NCBI RefSeq assembly: GCF_001999725.1
Contig: NZ_MDDP01000043.1
Coordinates: 62,001 to 126,000, forward strand
DNA: 64,000 nucleotides
Reading direction: 5' to 3'
Source of the DNA: Cellulophaga omnivescoria
GTDB taxonomy: Bacteria; Bacteroidota; Bacteroidia; Flavobacteriales; Flavobacteriaceae
The notes beneath the pieces were generated by a model, which was not told the origin of the DNA, made no database searches, and was given only the letters and a program-made list of their open reading frames with translations. How positions within the stretch are numbered: position 1 is the first letter of the stretch; each line of letters opens with the position of its first letter. Positions 53,065 through 63,026 of the stretch are shown one piece after another. The position numbers and the translations under genes were made by a program.

Positions 53065-54240
53065 ATGAGCACGAAAAAAATGAACAAAAAGGCGTTAATA
53101 GCTTTAGCAATAGGCGGTTTTGGCATAGGAATGACGGAGTTTGTTATTATGGGAATTTTGCCAGATGTAGCAAATGCACTACACATAACAATACCAGAGG
53201 CTGGTCATTTTATTGCTATTTATGCATTAGGTGTTGTTGTTGGCGCACCAATACTCTCTAGTCTTGGCAGTAAGTGGCCGTCTCATAAAATGTTATTAGG
53301 TTTAATGCTGTGGTTTACAGTTTTTAATACACTGTCTGCTTTTGCAGATAATTATACGTCGTTACTAATTTTTAGGTTTTTATCTGGCTTACCACACGGT
53401 GCTTTTTTTGGCATAGGGGCTGTTGTAGCAGGTAAATTGGCTGCCCCTGGTAAAGAACCTCAAGCAATGGCAATTATGTTTGCGGGGCTAACTATAGCTA
53501 ATGTTATTGGTGTACCAATAGGTACATATTTTGGACATCATTTTAGTTGGAATGTAGCTTTTATGATGGTAGGTGTTGTAGGTATATTGGCAATGGTAAC
53601 CGTTTATTTTTGGATGCCCACGCTACAACCTGCTTCTAAGGTAAGCATTAAAGAAGATTTTAAGATTTTTAAAAGAGTAGAACTTTGGGTTTTAATACTA
53701 CTTACGACCATAGGTACAGGTGGCTTTTTTGCTTGGTACAGTTATATAGCACCGTTAATAACTGATGTTACTAAATACCCAGAGTATATGATTGGCTATG
53801 CTATGATTTTAGCTGGTTTAGGTATGGTAGCTGGTAATTTTTTGGGAGCAAAACTAACAGAAAAGCTATCCCCAATGCGAGCTGTAATTACAAGCTTAGG
53901 CTTAATGGCAACTGTTTTAATAATTAATGCATTAGTGGCTGCTAGTCCGGTTTTAGTTTTAATACTTACATTTATTATTGGCGCAATTTCTTTTAGTGTG
54001 GTAACACCTTTACAAATGGCAATTATTAATGCCTCTAAAGGATCAGAAATGTTAGGTTCGTCTATGAACCAAAGTGCATTTAATATGGGTAACGCTTCTG
54101 GTGCGTTTTTAGCAGGCTTACCTATTGCAATGGGATATAGTGTGGTATCTTCTAGTTATTTAGGGGCTGTGTTAGCTAGTACAGGAGTATTAATGGCTGT
54201 AGGAATTGTAATTAGTAGAAGACAAAAAAGAAAATCATAG
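53065..54240 (+). CDS. MFS transporter, DHA1/arabinose-efflux-like
   Basis: This 391-residue inner-membrane protein has 12 helices in the major facilitator fold. It starts with GGFGIGMTEFVIMGILPDVA, the hallmark of the AraJ/YdhP-like DHA1 exporters, then GVVVGAPILSSLGSKWPSHK (the motif A region) and SGLPHGAFFGIGAVVAGKLA. It is probably a proton-driven efflux pump for sugars or small drugs. It is divergent from the TonB receptor; in the 238-bp gap only a doubtful 60-codon ORF is seen. Confidence 0.9.
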   Translation: MSTKKMNKKALIALAIGGFGIGMTEFVIMGILPDVANALHITIPEAGHFIAIYALGVVVGAPILSSLGSKWPSHKMLLGLMLWFTVFNTLSAFADNYTSLLIFRFLSGLPHGAFFGIGAVVAGKLAAPGKEPQAMAIMFAGLTIANVIGVPIGTYFGHHFSWNVAFMMVGVVGILAMVTVYFWMPTLQPASKVSIKEDFKIFKRVELWVLILLTTIGTGGFFAWYSYIAPLITDVTKYPEYMIGYAMILAGLGMVAGNFLGAKLTEKLSPMRAVITSLGLMATVLIINALVAASPVLVLILTFIIGAISFSVVTPLQMAIINASKGSEMLGSSMNQSAFNMGNASGAFLAGLPIAMGYSVVSSSYLGAVLASTGVLMAVGIVISRRQKRKS

Positions 54241-54323
54241 ATCAGTAATGATCAACACCTAAATAATTTTAGTTTGCTTGCCTTACTTTTTATTTCTAGT
54301 TTAGTTTGATATAATACTAACTT

Positions 54324-55904
54324 ATGATATTCAAACACTATTGCTATTTCTTTTTGTTTCTTTTATTAGTTACATCTTGTAAAGACCAAAACAAAGAGGA
54401 AATAGATTATTCTGCAATTGAAGAAGCAGTAATTTATGATGATTCAATTGATGAAATAGTTATAGAGTTAAACACAATTGAAGAAAAGGAAGAAGGGAAA
54501 GTTGAAGTTGCTGAAAATGAAGATTATATAACAAATGTAGAAATACCTGAAGAAATAGTTGAGAATGTAGCTTCTGATGAAGCAACACTAACTAAACAAA
54601 CTAACGGGCCTTACAAATATCCTGTTTTTACGGCGCCAACATATTCAAATAGGGAAATAGATTATTACTCTATATTAGAAATTCCTAAACCTAGAGGAGA
54701 GGGTGTTTTAGGCTACGTATCTGATCCTGATGGTTATATTTCTGCTATTTACGAAGAAGAAATTAATAAAGTATTATTTGAGTTAGAAAGGAATACATCT
54801 GCAGAAGTTGCCATTGTTGTTGTTAAAAGTATAGGTGATGAAATACCTAAAAAATTTGCGACAAAACTTTTTAATAAATGGGGAATTGGCAAAGCTGATA
54901 AAGACAACGGCTTGCTAATTTTAACGGTAATAGACCAGCGTAGAACCGAGTTTGAGACGGGTTATGGCTTAGAGGCTGTATTAACAGATAATATTTGTTA
55001 CAGAATTGGTACAGATGAAATTGTTCCGTTTTTTAAAGAAGGTAATTATGGAGAGGGACTTTTAAAGGCGGTAGACAGGGTTAAAGAATTTTTAGAAAAT
55101 CCAGATGCTATAGATTACATATATTCTAATGATATTACCTATGAAGTAGATAATGGCGATTCTGCATTTTTATTATTTATAGACGACATACTAGCAATAA
55201 ACAAATGGGTTCTTTTTTCAGTACTATATGTATTTTTCTTAATTTTTCTTACCATTTATTATTCTCTTAAAATTAAATTTATAGATGCATCTAAAGAAGA
55301 TTATTATGATAAATATAATAGTCTTAAAAAAGTTGAAATAGGATGTTTTGCGTTCTTATTTCCTTTTCCGTTATGGGGAATAAACGAAACTATAAAGACA
55401 AGGTTAAAGCAGTATAGGTACGACCCAAGATTTAGTAAGGTAAATGGTAAACCTTTAATTTTATTAGATTCTAAGAAAGAAAGAGATTTTTTAAAAGAAG
55501 GTGAAATAGTAGAAGAAAATATAAATTCTGTAGATTATGATGTTTGGGTAACAGAAGATAAAAGTGATATTTTAATATTGAAATATGATGGTAATTCTAG
55601 TAGAAAATACTCAAAATGTTACCAATGTAATTATAAGACTAAAGGAAAAACAAGGTCTGTAGTTACTAAAAGGCCAACTTATGATAGAGAAGGAGAGCGT
55701 GTAGACTATTACGAATGTAAAAATTGTAATGATAAAACATCTAACATAGCTATTTTAGCTAAATTGGTAAGAGAAAGCTCTAGTTCATCAAGCAGTTCTA
55801 GTTCCTCAAGTAGTAGTTATTCTTCATCATCTTCTTCCTCTTCATCATCTTCAAGCTTTGGCGGTGGTAGATCTGGTGGTGGTGGTAGCGGAGTTAGCTG
55901 GTAA
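54324..55904 (+). CDS. TPM/YgcG-like lipoprotein with zinc ribbon and poly-serine tail
   Basis: This 526-residue protein has a lipoprotein signal (lipobox VTSC), an acidic Glu-rich linker (about 25-95) and a TPM domain (about 130-260) with GYVSDPDGYISAIYEEEINK and KWGIGKADKDNGLLILTVID. A membrane helix (about 290-315) follows. A cytoplasmic or soluble part has four cysteines in two CxxC pairs (CYQCNYKT; CKNCNDK), a likely zinc ribbon. The C-terminus has 14 Ser, Tyr, 12 Ser, then FGGGRSGGGGSGVSW. The Ser tract uses mixed codons. TPM proteins are linked to membrane protein turnover and photosystem repair in plants; the bacterial role is unknown. Confidence 0.85.
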   Translation: MIFKHYCYFFLFLLLVTSCKDQNKEEIDYSAIEEAVIYDDSIDEIVIELNTIEEKEEGKVEVAENEDYITNVEIPEEIVENVASDEATLTKQTNGPYKYPVFTAPTYSNREIDYYSILEIPKPRGEGVLGYVSDPDGYISAIYEEEINKVLFELERNTSAEVAIVVVKSIGDEIPKKFATKLFNKWGIGKADKDNGLLILTVIDQRRTEFETGYGLEAVLTDNICYRIGTDEIVPFFKEGNYGEGLLKAVDRVKEFLENPDAIDYIYSNDITYEVDNGDSAFLLFIDDILAINKWVLFSVLYVFFLIFLTIYYSLKIKFIDASKEDYYDKYNSLKKVEIGCFAFLFPFPLWGINETIKTRLKQYRYDPRFSKVNGKPLILLDSKKERDFLKEGEIVEENINSVDYDVWVTEDKSDILILKYDGNSSRKYSKCYQCNYKTKGKTRSVVTKRPTYDREGERVDYYECKNCNDKTSNIAILAKLVRESSSSSSSSSSSSSSYSSSSSSSSSSSSFGGGRSGGGGSGVSW

Positions 55905-55914
55905 TAAATAAAAT

Positions 55915-55946
55915 AAAAGCCTCTAATAATACATTTAGAGGCTTTT
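55915..55946. terminator. Bidirectional terminator between TPM gene and leuB
   Basis: AAAAGCCTCTAA pairs with TTAGAGGCTTTT around an 8-nt loop, with T-rich flanks. It lies between the convergent TPM-domain gene and leuB, 25 bp from the leuB stop. Confidence 0.8.
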
Positions 55947-55971
55947 AAACTACTATATAATTGTACTAAGA

Positions 55972-57027
55972 TTATACGTTTTTAGCTAACCAATCTCCAA
56001 CTTCACTGGTTTTGTATGCTTTTGCTCCTTCAGATAAATCTTCAGTAACAATACCTTCGGCTAAAGATTTGTTTACAACATCTCTTATAGCTTGTGCTTC
56101 TTCAACCAATTTAAAATCTTCAAATAACATTGCGGCAGATAAAACTGTTGCTAAAGGGTTTGCAATATCTTTACCAGCTGCTTGCGGATATGATCCGTGT
56201 ATAGGTTCATATAACTTTGCTTTTTCACCTACAGATGCAGATGGCATTAATCCCATAGAGCCAGATATAACAGAAGCTTCATCAGTTAAAATATCACCAA
56301 AAAGATTTTCAGTAATCATAACATCATAAGAGTTTGGCCATTGTACCAAACGCATTGCCACAGCATCTACAAACTCATAAGAAACTTCTACCTCTGGGTA
56401 TTCTTTTTCCATTGCTTGTACAGTTTCTCTCCATAATCTAGAAGATTCTAAAACATTTGCTTTATCTACGCAACAAAGCTTTTTAGAACGCGTCATAGCC
56501 AATTCAAATCCTTTTTTAGCCAAACGTTGTACTTCTGCTCTTGTGTATGTACAAGTATCAAAAGCAGTATCGCCATTGTCTTTACGTCCGCGTTCTCCAA
56601 AATAAATTCCGCCCGTAAGTTCTCTTAAAATAATAAGATCTGTACCTTCTATACGCTCTCTTTTTAAGGGAGATTTATCTATTAAAGAAGGAAATGTAAA
56701 TGTTGGTCTAACATTAGCAAACAAACCTAATTTTTGTCTCATTTTAAGCAAACCTTGTTCTGGTCTTACTTTGGCAGATGGGTCATTGTCAAACCTAGGA
56801 TGACCAATAGCACCAAACAAGACAGCATCTGCAGCTTCGCAAATAGCATGTGTTTCATCTGGGTAAGGTTCTCCAACTGCGTCAATGGCTGCAGCACCCG
56901 TTAATGCTGGTGTCCAATTAATTTCATGATTAAACTTCTTTGCAATAGCATTAGATACTTTTACTGCTTGGTCTATTACTTCTGGACCAATACCGTCTCC
57001 TGCTAATAGTGCTATATTTAATTTCAT
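55972..57027 (-). CDS. leuB: 3-isopropylmalate dehydrogenase
   Basis: This NAD-dependent oxidative decarboxylase of 351 residues acts in leucine synthesis, or on methylmalate in the citramalate route. Visible are ALLAGDGIGPEVIDQAV, the IILRELTGGIYFG region, DKANVLESSRLWRE, the metal site EFVDAVAMRLVQWPNSYDVM followed by ENLFGDILTDEAS, and GSMGLMPSAS. It is the last gene of the four-gene minus-strand unit. Confidence 0.95.
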   Translation of the reverse strand: MKLNIALLAGDGIGPEVIDQAVKVSNAIAKKFNHEINWTPALTGAAAIDAVGEPYPDETHAICEAADAVLFGAIGHPRFDNDPSAKVRPEQGLLKMRQKLGLFANVRPTFTFPSLIDKSPLKRERIEGTDLIILRELTGGIYFGERGRKDNGDTAFDTCTYTRAEVQRLAKKGFELAMTRSKKLCCVDKANVLESSRLWRETVQAMEKEYPEVEVSYEFVDAVAMRLVQWPNSYDVMITENLFGDILTDEASVISGSMGLMPSASVGEKAKLYEPIHGSYPQAAGKDIANPLATVLSAAMLFEDFKLVEEAQAIRDVVNKSLAEGIVTEDLSEGAKAYKTSEVGDWLAKNV

Positions 57028-57065
57028 AAGTATATTTTTCTCTTTAATTTATTATTTTAATTCTG

Positions 57066-58580
57066 CTAAATAATGTTCAACATTTTTTCTGTTGCTTTTA
57101 TTGCCGATACAGTTTGGTCTGAATCTAAACCTCGTGTTTTAAATTCATTTTCTCCATTTTGCCATGTAATAATGGTTTCACAAAGTGCGTCAGAATTACT
57201 GCCAGGTGGTATACGCACAGCATAATCTATTAATTTAGGAAGCTGAATTTTTTTAGTTTTAAAAATTTTGGTAACTGCATTCATAAAAGCATCAAATTGT
57301 CCGTCTCCCTGCGCATTTTCTTCAAACAATTCATTTTCTATTTCTACGGCAACCGTTGTGCTTGGTTTTAAGCCCTTAGAATGGGTAAGCACATAGCTTT
57401 TTACAATAACTTTATCTTGGTAACTATCACTATCAAGAACATCAGAAATTATATAAGGTAAATCCTCTTTAGTTACTTTTTCCTTTTTATCACCCAACTC
57501 AATAATTCGTTGTGTAACTTTTCCTAAATCATCATCATTTAGTGTAAGACCTAGCTCTTGTAAGTTTTTTAAAATATTAGCCTTGCCAGATGTTTTTCCT
57601 AAGGCATATTGTCTTTTTCTACCAAAACGCTCAGGAAGCAAATCATTAAAATAAAGATTCTTTTTGCTATCGCCATCTGCATGAATACCTGCGGTTTGTG
57701 TAAACACATTTTCGCCAACAATAGGTTTGTTTGCAGGAATACCAAAACCAGTAAATGTAGATACTAGTCTGCTTACCTTGTATAAAGATGTTTCTTTTAA
57801 ATCAATTTCTACATCAGGTAAAAAATCATTAATTACCGCAACAACACTTGCCATTGGTGCGTTACCGGCACGTTCTCCCATACCGTTAATGGTTAGGTGT
57901 AAACCGTGACAACCAGCTTTAATAGCCTCCATTACGTTAGCAACACTTAAATCATAATCGTTATGACCGTGAAAATCAAAATGAAGGTTTGGGTATTTTT
58001 TTACCAGTTCTGAGATGTACGTAAATGTTTCAGTGTGTGTTAGTACACCTAATGTGTCTGGTAATAAAACTCTTTTTATAGGTTGATGAGATAAAAAATC
58101 TAAAAACTGATACACATATGCTTTAGAATTTCGCATACCGTTGCTCCAATCTTCTAAATATACATTTGTTTCTATTTGATGATTTTGAGCAAGAAGAATA
58201 GTTTCTTTAATTTCTTTAAAGTGCTGTTCTGGTGTTTTTTTTAACTGATGAGTTAAATGATTTAAAGATCCTTTGGTTAATAAGTTTTGCACTTTAGCAC
58301 CAGCATCTTGCATCCATTTAATAGATACACCTTTATCTACAAAAGTTAAAACCTCTACATTGTTAATGTAGTTGTGTACAGTTGCCCAACTTGTAATTTG
58401 TTGTACAGCTTGCAGTTCACCATCAGACACACGTGCAGATGCAACTTCAATCCTATCAACCTTTAACTCTTCTAATAATAATTTAGCAAGAGTTAATTTT
58501 TCAGAAACAGAAAAGGACACTCCAGAGGTTTGTTCACCATCACGGAGTGTGGTATCCATTATTTCAATCTTTCTTTTCAT
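57066..58580 (-). CDS. LeuA/CimA-family synthase, probably (R)-citramalate synthase type
   Basis: This 504-residue HMGL-like TIM barrel with a C-terminal regulatory domain condenses acetyl-CoA with a 2-oxo acid. Motifs are DTTLRDGEQTSGVSFS and HGHNDYDLSVAN (metal His pair), with regulatory domain from about 400. It is strikingly like Leptospira citramalate synthase: Arg13 and Asp14, Leu78, Leu101, Tyr141 and Glu143 correspond to the residues that make that enzyme's small pyruvate pocket. Isopropylmalate synthases have His and Ser/Asn in place of the second Leu and the Tyr. Genome annotation may call it 2-isopropylmalate synthase. It sits between leuD and leuB. Confidence 0.88.
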   Translation of the reverse strand: MKRKIEIMDTTLRDGEQTSGVSFSVSEKLTLAKLLLEELKVDRIEVASARVSDGELQAVQQITSWATVHNYINNVEVLTFVDKGVSIKWMQDAGAKVQNLLTKGSLNHLTHQLKKTPEQHFKEIKETILLAQNHQIETNVYLEDWSNGMRNSKAYVYQFLDFLSHQPIKRVLLPDTLGVLTHTETFTYISELVKKYPNLHFDFHGHNDYDLSVANVMEAIKAGCHGLHLTINGMGERAGNAPMASVVAVINDFLPDVEIDLKETSLYKVSRLVSTFTGFGIPANKPIVGENVFTQTAGIHADGDSKKNLYFNDLLPERFGRKRQYALGKTSGKANILKNLQELGLTLNDDDLGKVTQRIIELGDKKEKVTKEDLPYIISDVLDSDSYQDKVIVKSYVLTHSKGLKPSTTVAVEIENELFEENAQGDGQFDAFMNAVTKIFKTKKIQLPKLIDYAVRIPPGSNSDALCETIITWQNGENEFKTRGLDSDQTVSAIKATEKMLNII

Positions 58581-58615
58581 TATAGTATTGGCGGGTTATT
58601 CTGGTACGTATTAAA

Positions 58616-59212
58616 TTACAAAGGAGTATTTTCAGCAAAAGCTGTAATTTCTTCTTTCATATTTAACAGGTAGTCAATATCATCAAAACCATTAAGCATA
58701 TTTTCTTTTTTATACGCATTAATGTCAAAAGATTCTTTGTCGCCAGTATTAACAATAGTAATTGTTTGTTCTTGTAAATTTACCTCTACTTGTGAGTCAG
58801 CGTCTTTTTCTGTCTCTGCAAATATTTTTTCTAAAAATTCAGGAGAAACCTGTACAGGTAATACACCAACGTTTAAACAGTTGTTTCTAAAAATATCTGC
58901 AAAAAAACTAGATACTACACATCTAAAACCATAGTCATATACAGCCCAAGCTGCGTGCTCACGAGAAGAACCAGAACCAAAGTTTTTACCACCAACTAGT
59001 ATTTTACCAGAGTATTTATCTTGGTTTAAAACAAAATCTTTTTTAGGAGAATTGTCCGCATTGTAGCGCCAATCTCTAAATAAATTATCTCCAAAATCTT
59101 TACGTTCTGTAGCTTTTAAAAATCTTGCTGGTATAATTTGGTCGGTATCAACGTTTTCTATTGGTAGCGGAACAACACTACTTTTTAGGATATTAAATTT
59201 ATCGTATGCCAT
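58616..59212 (-). CDS. leuD: 3-isopropylmalate dehydratase small subunit
   Basis: This is the 198-residue swivel-domain subunit of isopropylmalate isomerase. The start at 59212 (MAYDKFNILKSSVVPLPIEN) fits the family; the longer frame adds seven residues. It contains NVDTDQIIPARFLK and the catalytic-loop GGKNFGSGSSREHAAWA (about 75-91). With LeuC it can isomerise isopropylmalate or citramalate. It lies between leuC and the LeuA/CimA gene. Confidence 0.95.
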   Translation of the reverse strand: MAYDKFNILKSSVVPLPIENVDTDQIIPARFLKATERKDFGDNLFRDWRYNADNSPKKDFVLNQDKYSGKILVGGKNFGSGSSREHAAWAVYDYGFRCVVSSFFADIFRNNCLNVGVLPVQVSPEFLEKIFAETEKDADSQVEVNLQEQTITIVNTGDKESFDINAYKKENMLNGFDDIDYLLNMKEEITAFAENTPL

Positions 59213-59312
59213 TTTAAATTTAGTTTTTATCAATAGCTATTGGCCATTGTAATATTTTAAATATTGTTTTTAAGCTTTAAATTGAGAGTTAAACTATATA
59301 ATCTCATACGGT

Positions 59313-60704
59313 TTATAGCAATTCTCTAGGGTCTGTAACCTTACCTGTTACTGCAGCAGCGGCAGCTACTAAAGGGGAAGCTAACAATGTTCTAGATCCA
59401 GGACCTTGCCTACCTTCAAAATTTCTGTTAGATGTACTTACGGCATATTTACCAGCTGGTACTTTATCATCATTCATAGCTAAACACGCAGAACAACCAG
59501 GTTCTCTTAACTCAAAACCAGCAGCTGTTAAAATATCTAATAAACCTTCTTCTTTAATAGCTGCTTCTACTTTATGCGAGCCCGGCACCAACCACGCAGT
59601 TACATTTGGCGCTTTTTGCTTGCCTTTTACAATTTCTGTAAAAGCTCTAAAATCTTCAATTCTTCCGTTAGTACAGCTTCCTAAAAACACAAAGTCAATT
59701 GGCTTACCAATCATAGAATCTCCTTCATTAAAAGCCATATATTGTAAAGACTTTTTATAGGTAGATACACCACCCTCTAAACTCTCTGCAGTTGGTATAT
59801 CTTTGCCAATACCCATTCCCATACCAGGATTAGTACCATAGGTAATCATAGGTTCTATATCTGCTCCTTTAAAAGTAAGTTCTTTATCAAATGTAGCGTC
59901 TTCTTCTGTGTATAAAGTATCCCAGTATGCTTTTGCTTTATCCCAAGCAGCACCAGTTGGTGTAAACTCTCTTCCTTTAACGTATTCTAATGTTTTTTCG
60001 TCAGGAGCAATCATACCTCCACGGGCACCCATTTCTATACTAAGGTTACAAACCGTCATACGGCCTTCCATAGTCATATTTTTAAATACATCACCTGCGT
60101 ATTCTACAAAGTAGCCTGTAGCACCAGATGTGGTAAGTTGAGATATAATGTATAAAGCAACGTCTTTAGGTGTTACCCCTTTATTTAGGTTACCCACAAC
60201 GTTAATACGCATACTTTTTGGTTTAGGTTGCATAATACATTGTGTAGCTAAAACCATTTCTACCTCAGATGTTCCAATACCAAATGCAATAGCGCCAAAG
60301 GCACCGTGTGTAGACGTGTGTGAGTCTCCACAAACAATAGTGGCTCCTGGTTGTGTAATACCATATTCTGGACCAACAACGTGTACAATACCGTTTTTTT
60401 CATGACCTAATCCCCAATAACTAATACCGTGAGCTTTAGAGTTTTCTTCTAATGCTTTTAATTGGTTAGCAGATAAAGGATCTTTAACGGGTAAGTGCTG
60501 ATTAATAGTTGGTGTGTTATGATCCGCAGTAGCAAATGTTTTTTCTGGGTGTTTTACGCCAATATTTCTACTTTTTAATCCTAAAAAAGCAACCGGACTA
60601 GTAACTTCATGTACCATATGGCGATCTATAAAAAGAACATCTGGTCCGTTTTCTATTTTTCTTACTACGTGGGAATCCCACACCTTGTCAAACAGTGTTT
60701 TCAT
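59313..60704 (-). CDS. leuC: 3-isopropylmalate dehydratase large subunit
   Basis: This 463-residue aconitase-family [4Fe-4S] subunit shows [35 protein letters not shown], and cluster cysteines in [13 protein letters not shown] and GCSACLAMN. It is the first gene of the leuC-leuD-synthase-leuB unit on the minus strand, downstream of recG by 145 bp. A 21-bp inverted repeat lies in that gap. Confidence 0.96.
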   Translation of the reverse strand: MKTLFDKVWDSHVVRKIENGPDVLFIDRHMVHEVTSPVAFLGLKSRNIGVKHPEKTFATADHNTPTINQHLPVKDPLSANQLKALEENSKAHGISYWGLGHEKNGIVHVVGPEYGITQPGATIVCGDSHTSTHGAFGAIAFGIGTSEVEMVLATQCIMQPKPKSMRINVVGNLNKGVTPKDVALYIISQLTTSGATGYFVEYAGDVFKNMTMEGRMTVCNLSIEMGARGGMIAPDEKTLEYVKGREFTPTGAAWDKAKAYWDTLYTEEDATFDKELTFKGADIEPMITYGTNPGMGMGIGKDIPTAESLEGGVSTYKKSLQYMAFNEGDSMIGKPIDFVFLGSCTNGRIEDFRAFTEIVKGKQKAPNVTAWLVPGSHKVEAAIKEEGLLDILTAAGFELREPGCSACLAMNDDKVPAGKYAVSTSNRNFEGRQGPGSRTLLASPLVAAAAAVTGKVTDPRELL

Positions 60705-60762
60705 GTATTATTTATTTTCATCTTAGTTTAGCAAAAGAATAGGGTAGTTTTACTCTAATCTT

Positions 60763-60783
60763 GTTTTACAAACCGTGTAAAAC
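60763..60783. promoter_or_regulatory. Inverted repeat upstream of leuC
   Basis: GTTTTAC and GTAAAAC arms (7 bp perfect) are separated by 7 bp at 60763-60783. They lie downstream of a TATTTTTG -7-like box on the minus strand (60801-60794). There is no T tract, so a terminator is unlikely; an operator or leader hairpin is possible. No Leu-rich leader ORF was found in this gap. Confidence 0.35.
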
Positions 60784-60849
60784 CTCTAACTCTCAAAAAT
60801 AAAGAATACCATAAATTAATTGTTAAAAGATGATTTTAAATTACGATGT

Positions 60850-62955
60850 TCAACTTATGTAGGTCCATATGTTTTTATGCTTTACAAGTTGCGCGTAAGC
60901 TTGTGAAACCACGTTATTATTGGGGTGGCTAAGGCTAGGGTCTTCTTTTAAAATTTTAATAGCATAATGCCTAGCTGTTTGTAAAATGTCATTATCTTTT
61001 ACAATATCTGCTATTTTAAGATTTAAAACTCCACTTTGTTGTGTACCCATAATGTCTCCTGGACCGCGTAGTTTTAAATCTACCTCTGCAATTTCAAAAC
61101 CATCATTGGTGCGTACCATAGTTTCTAGTCTTGTTTTTGCGTCTTCAGATAGTTTATGACCAGTCATTAAAATGCAATAACTTTGGTCTGCACCTCTACC
61201 AACTCTGCCACGCAATTGGTGTAATTGAGATAGGCCAAAACGTTCTGCACTTTCTATAATCATTACAGATGCATTGGGTACGTTTACACCAACCTCTATA
61301 ACAGTTGTGGCAACCATAATTTGAGTTTCTCCTTTAATAAAGCGTTGCATTTCAAACTCTTTATCATCTGGTTTCATTTGCCCGTGTACAATAGATATTT
61401 GGTATTTTGGAGCCGGAAAATCTCTAGCAATACTCTCATAACCATCCATTAAATCTTTATAATCTAAAGCTTCAGATTCTTTTATTAATGGATATACTAC
61501 ATACACTTGTCTTCCTATATTTATTTCATCTTTTAAAAATCTAAAAACTTTTAAACGGTTTGCATCAAACCTATGCACAGTTTTTATTGGTTTACGTCCT
61601 GGTGGTAGTTCATCTATTACAGAAATGTCTAAATCACCATACAAACTCATAGCTAATGTTCTAGGGATTGGTGTGGCCGTCATTACCAAAATATGAGGAG
61701 GCATTGTGTTTTTACGCCATAATTTTGCGCGTTGCGCTACTCCAAATCTATGTTGCTCATCTATAATTGCTAGTCCTAAATTTTTATACTGTACTTTGTC
61801 TTCTAAAAGTGCGTGAGTGCCAATTAAAATGTGTAAGTCGCCACTCTCTAGTTCTTCATGTATAATTCTTCGGGCCGATTTTTTTACAGAACCTGTTAGT
61901 AAAGATACTTTAATATTTAAACCTTGTAACAACTCCGTTATTCCGTTGTAATGTTGCGTGGCTAAAATTTCTGTAGGTGCCATTAAACACGCCTGAAAAC
62001 CATTGTCTAAAGCCAATAACATTGTCATTAATGCCACAATGGTTTTACCAGAGCCAACGTCTCCTTGTAAAAGTCTATTCATTTGTGCGTTACTACCCAA
62101 ATCTGCCCTAATTTCTTTTACAACACGTTTTTGAGCATTGGTAAGCTCAAAAGGTAAATAATTATTATAAAAGTCACTAAAATAGGTGCCAACAGCGTTA
62201 AAAGGAAAGCCTTTAATTTTATTTTTACGCACCATTTTTTTAGCAATAAGTTGTAATTGTATATAAAACAACTCTTCAAACTTTAGCCTAAATTGTGCTT
62301 TTGCTAAATCTTGCTGACTTTTAGGGAAGTGTATATTCAGTAACGCATCACTTTTACTTATTAATTTTAAATCTTTTAATACACTAGCAGGTAAAGTTTC
62401 TACAAACTGTACTTTTGTATCTATAAATAACTGCTGTAAAAGTTTGCTTGTTACTTTATTTGTAATGCCTTTGTTAGTTAGTTTTTCTGATGAAGGGTAT
62501 ATAGGCTGCATGCTAACTTTAAGCCCCTTTTTGTGGTCTTCTAATAATTCCATTTCTGGGTGAGGCATAGAAAATGTACCATTAAACCAATTTGTTTTGC
62601 CATAAATTACATAAGGCACATTTAGTTTAATATTTTCTTTAATCCATTTTTGGCCTCTAAACCAAACTAGTTCCATTTTACCTGTATCATCTACAAAAGT
62701 GGCAACTAGCCTTTTTCCTCTTTTTTGTTCTACAGCTTTTAAATGTATAATTTTACCAATTACTTGTACCTCTGCACTGTTGCGCTGTAACTGACTAATT
62801 TTATAGTATTGGGTTTTATCCAGATACCTGTTAGGAAAAAGATTAAGTAAATCCTGATAGGTATATACACCCAACTCACTCTGTAGGGTTTGGGCTCTAC
62901 TTGGCCCAACACCTTTTAGGTATGCAATAGGAGTTTGTAAATAATTAGGATTCAT
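60850..62955 (-). CDS. recG: ATP-dependent DNA helicase RecG
   Basis: This branch-migration helicase of 701 residues remodels stalled forks. The N-terminal wedge/OB region (about 50-140) precedes the helicase core, with Walker A in LLQGDVGSGKTIVALM (about 300-315), the DEQH box in AIIDEQHRFGVAQR (about 400-412), motif III VMTATPIPRTLAMS, and motifs V-VI in VATTVIEVGVNVPNA and QLRGRVGRGADQS. It is full length, preceding the leu genes on the same strand, and divergent from the M1 peptidase gene. Confidence 0.96.
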   Translation of the reverse strand: MNPNYLQTPIAYLKGVGPSRAQTLQSELGVYTYQDLLNLFPNRYLDKTQYYKISQLQRNSAEVQVIGKIIHLKAVEQKRGKRLVATFVDDTGKMELVWFRGQKWIKENIKLNVPYVIYGKTNWFNGTFSMPHPEMELLEDHKKGLKVSMQPIYPSSEKLTNKGITNKVTSKLLQQLFIDTKVQFVETLPASVLKDLKLISKSDALLNIHFPKSQQDLAKAQFRLKFEELFYIQLQLIAKKMVRKNKIKGFPFNAVGTYFSDFYNNYLPFELTNAQKRVVKEIRADLGSNAQMNRLLQGDVGSGKTIVALMTMLLALDNGFQACLMAPTEILATQHYNGITELLQGLNIKVSLLTGSVKKSARRIIHEELESGDLHILIGTHALLEDKVQYKNLGLAIIDEQHRFGVAQRAKLWRKNTMPPHILVMTATPIPRTLAMSLYGDLDISVIDELPPGRKPIKTVHRFDANRLKVFRFLKDEINIGRQVYVVYPLIKESEALDYKDLMDGYESIARDFPAPKYQISIVHGQMKPDDKEFEMQRFIKGETQIMVATTVIEVGVNVPNASVMIIESAERFGLSQLHQLRGRVGRGADQSYCILMTGHKLSEDAKTRLETMVRTNDGFEIAEVDLKLRGPGDIMGTQQSGVLNLKIADIVKDNDILQTARHYAIKILKEDPSLSHPNNNVVSQAYAQLVKHKNIWTYIS

Positions 62956-63026
62956 AGGACTAAAATAAACCGAATCTGAACAACCACAAAAGATGAAAAT
63001 GCTTATTTTGGTTGAAAATTAAAAAG

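Noticed and set aside
60705-60849. Search for a leucine leader peptide before leuC
   Set aside because: Only trivial frames were found (a 6-codon frame overlapping the leuC start, an 8-codon frame), with no Leu-rich run and no terminator/antiterminator pair.
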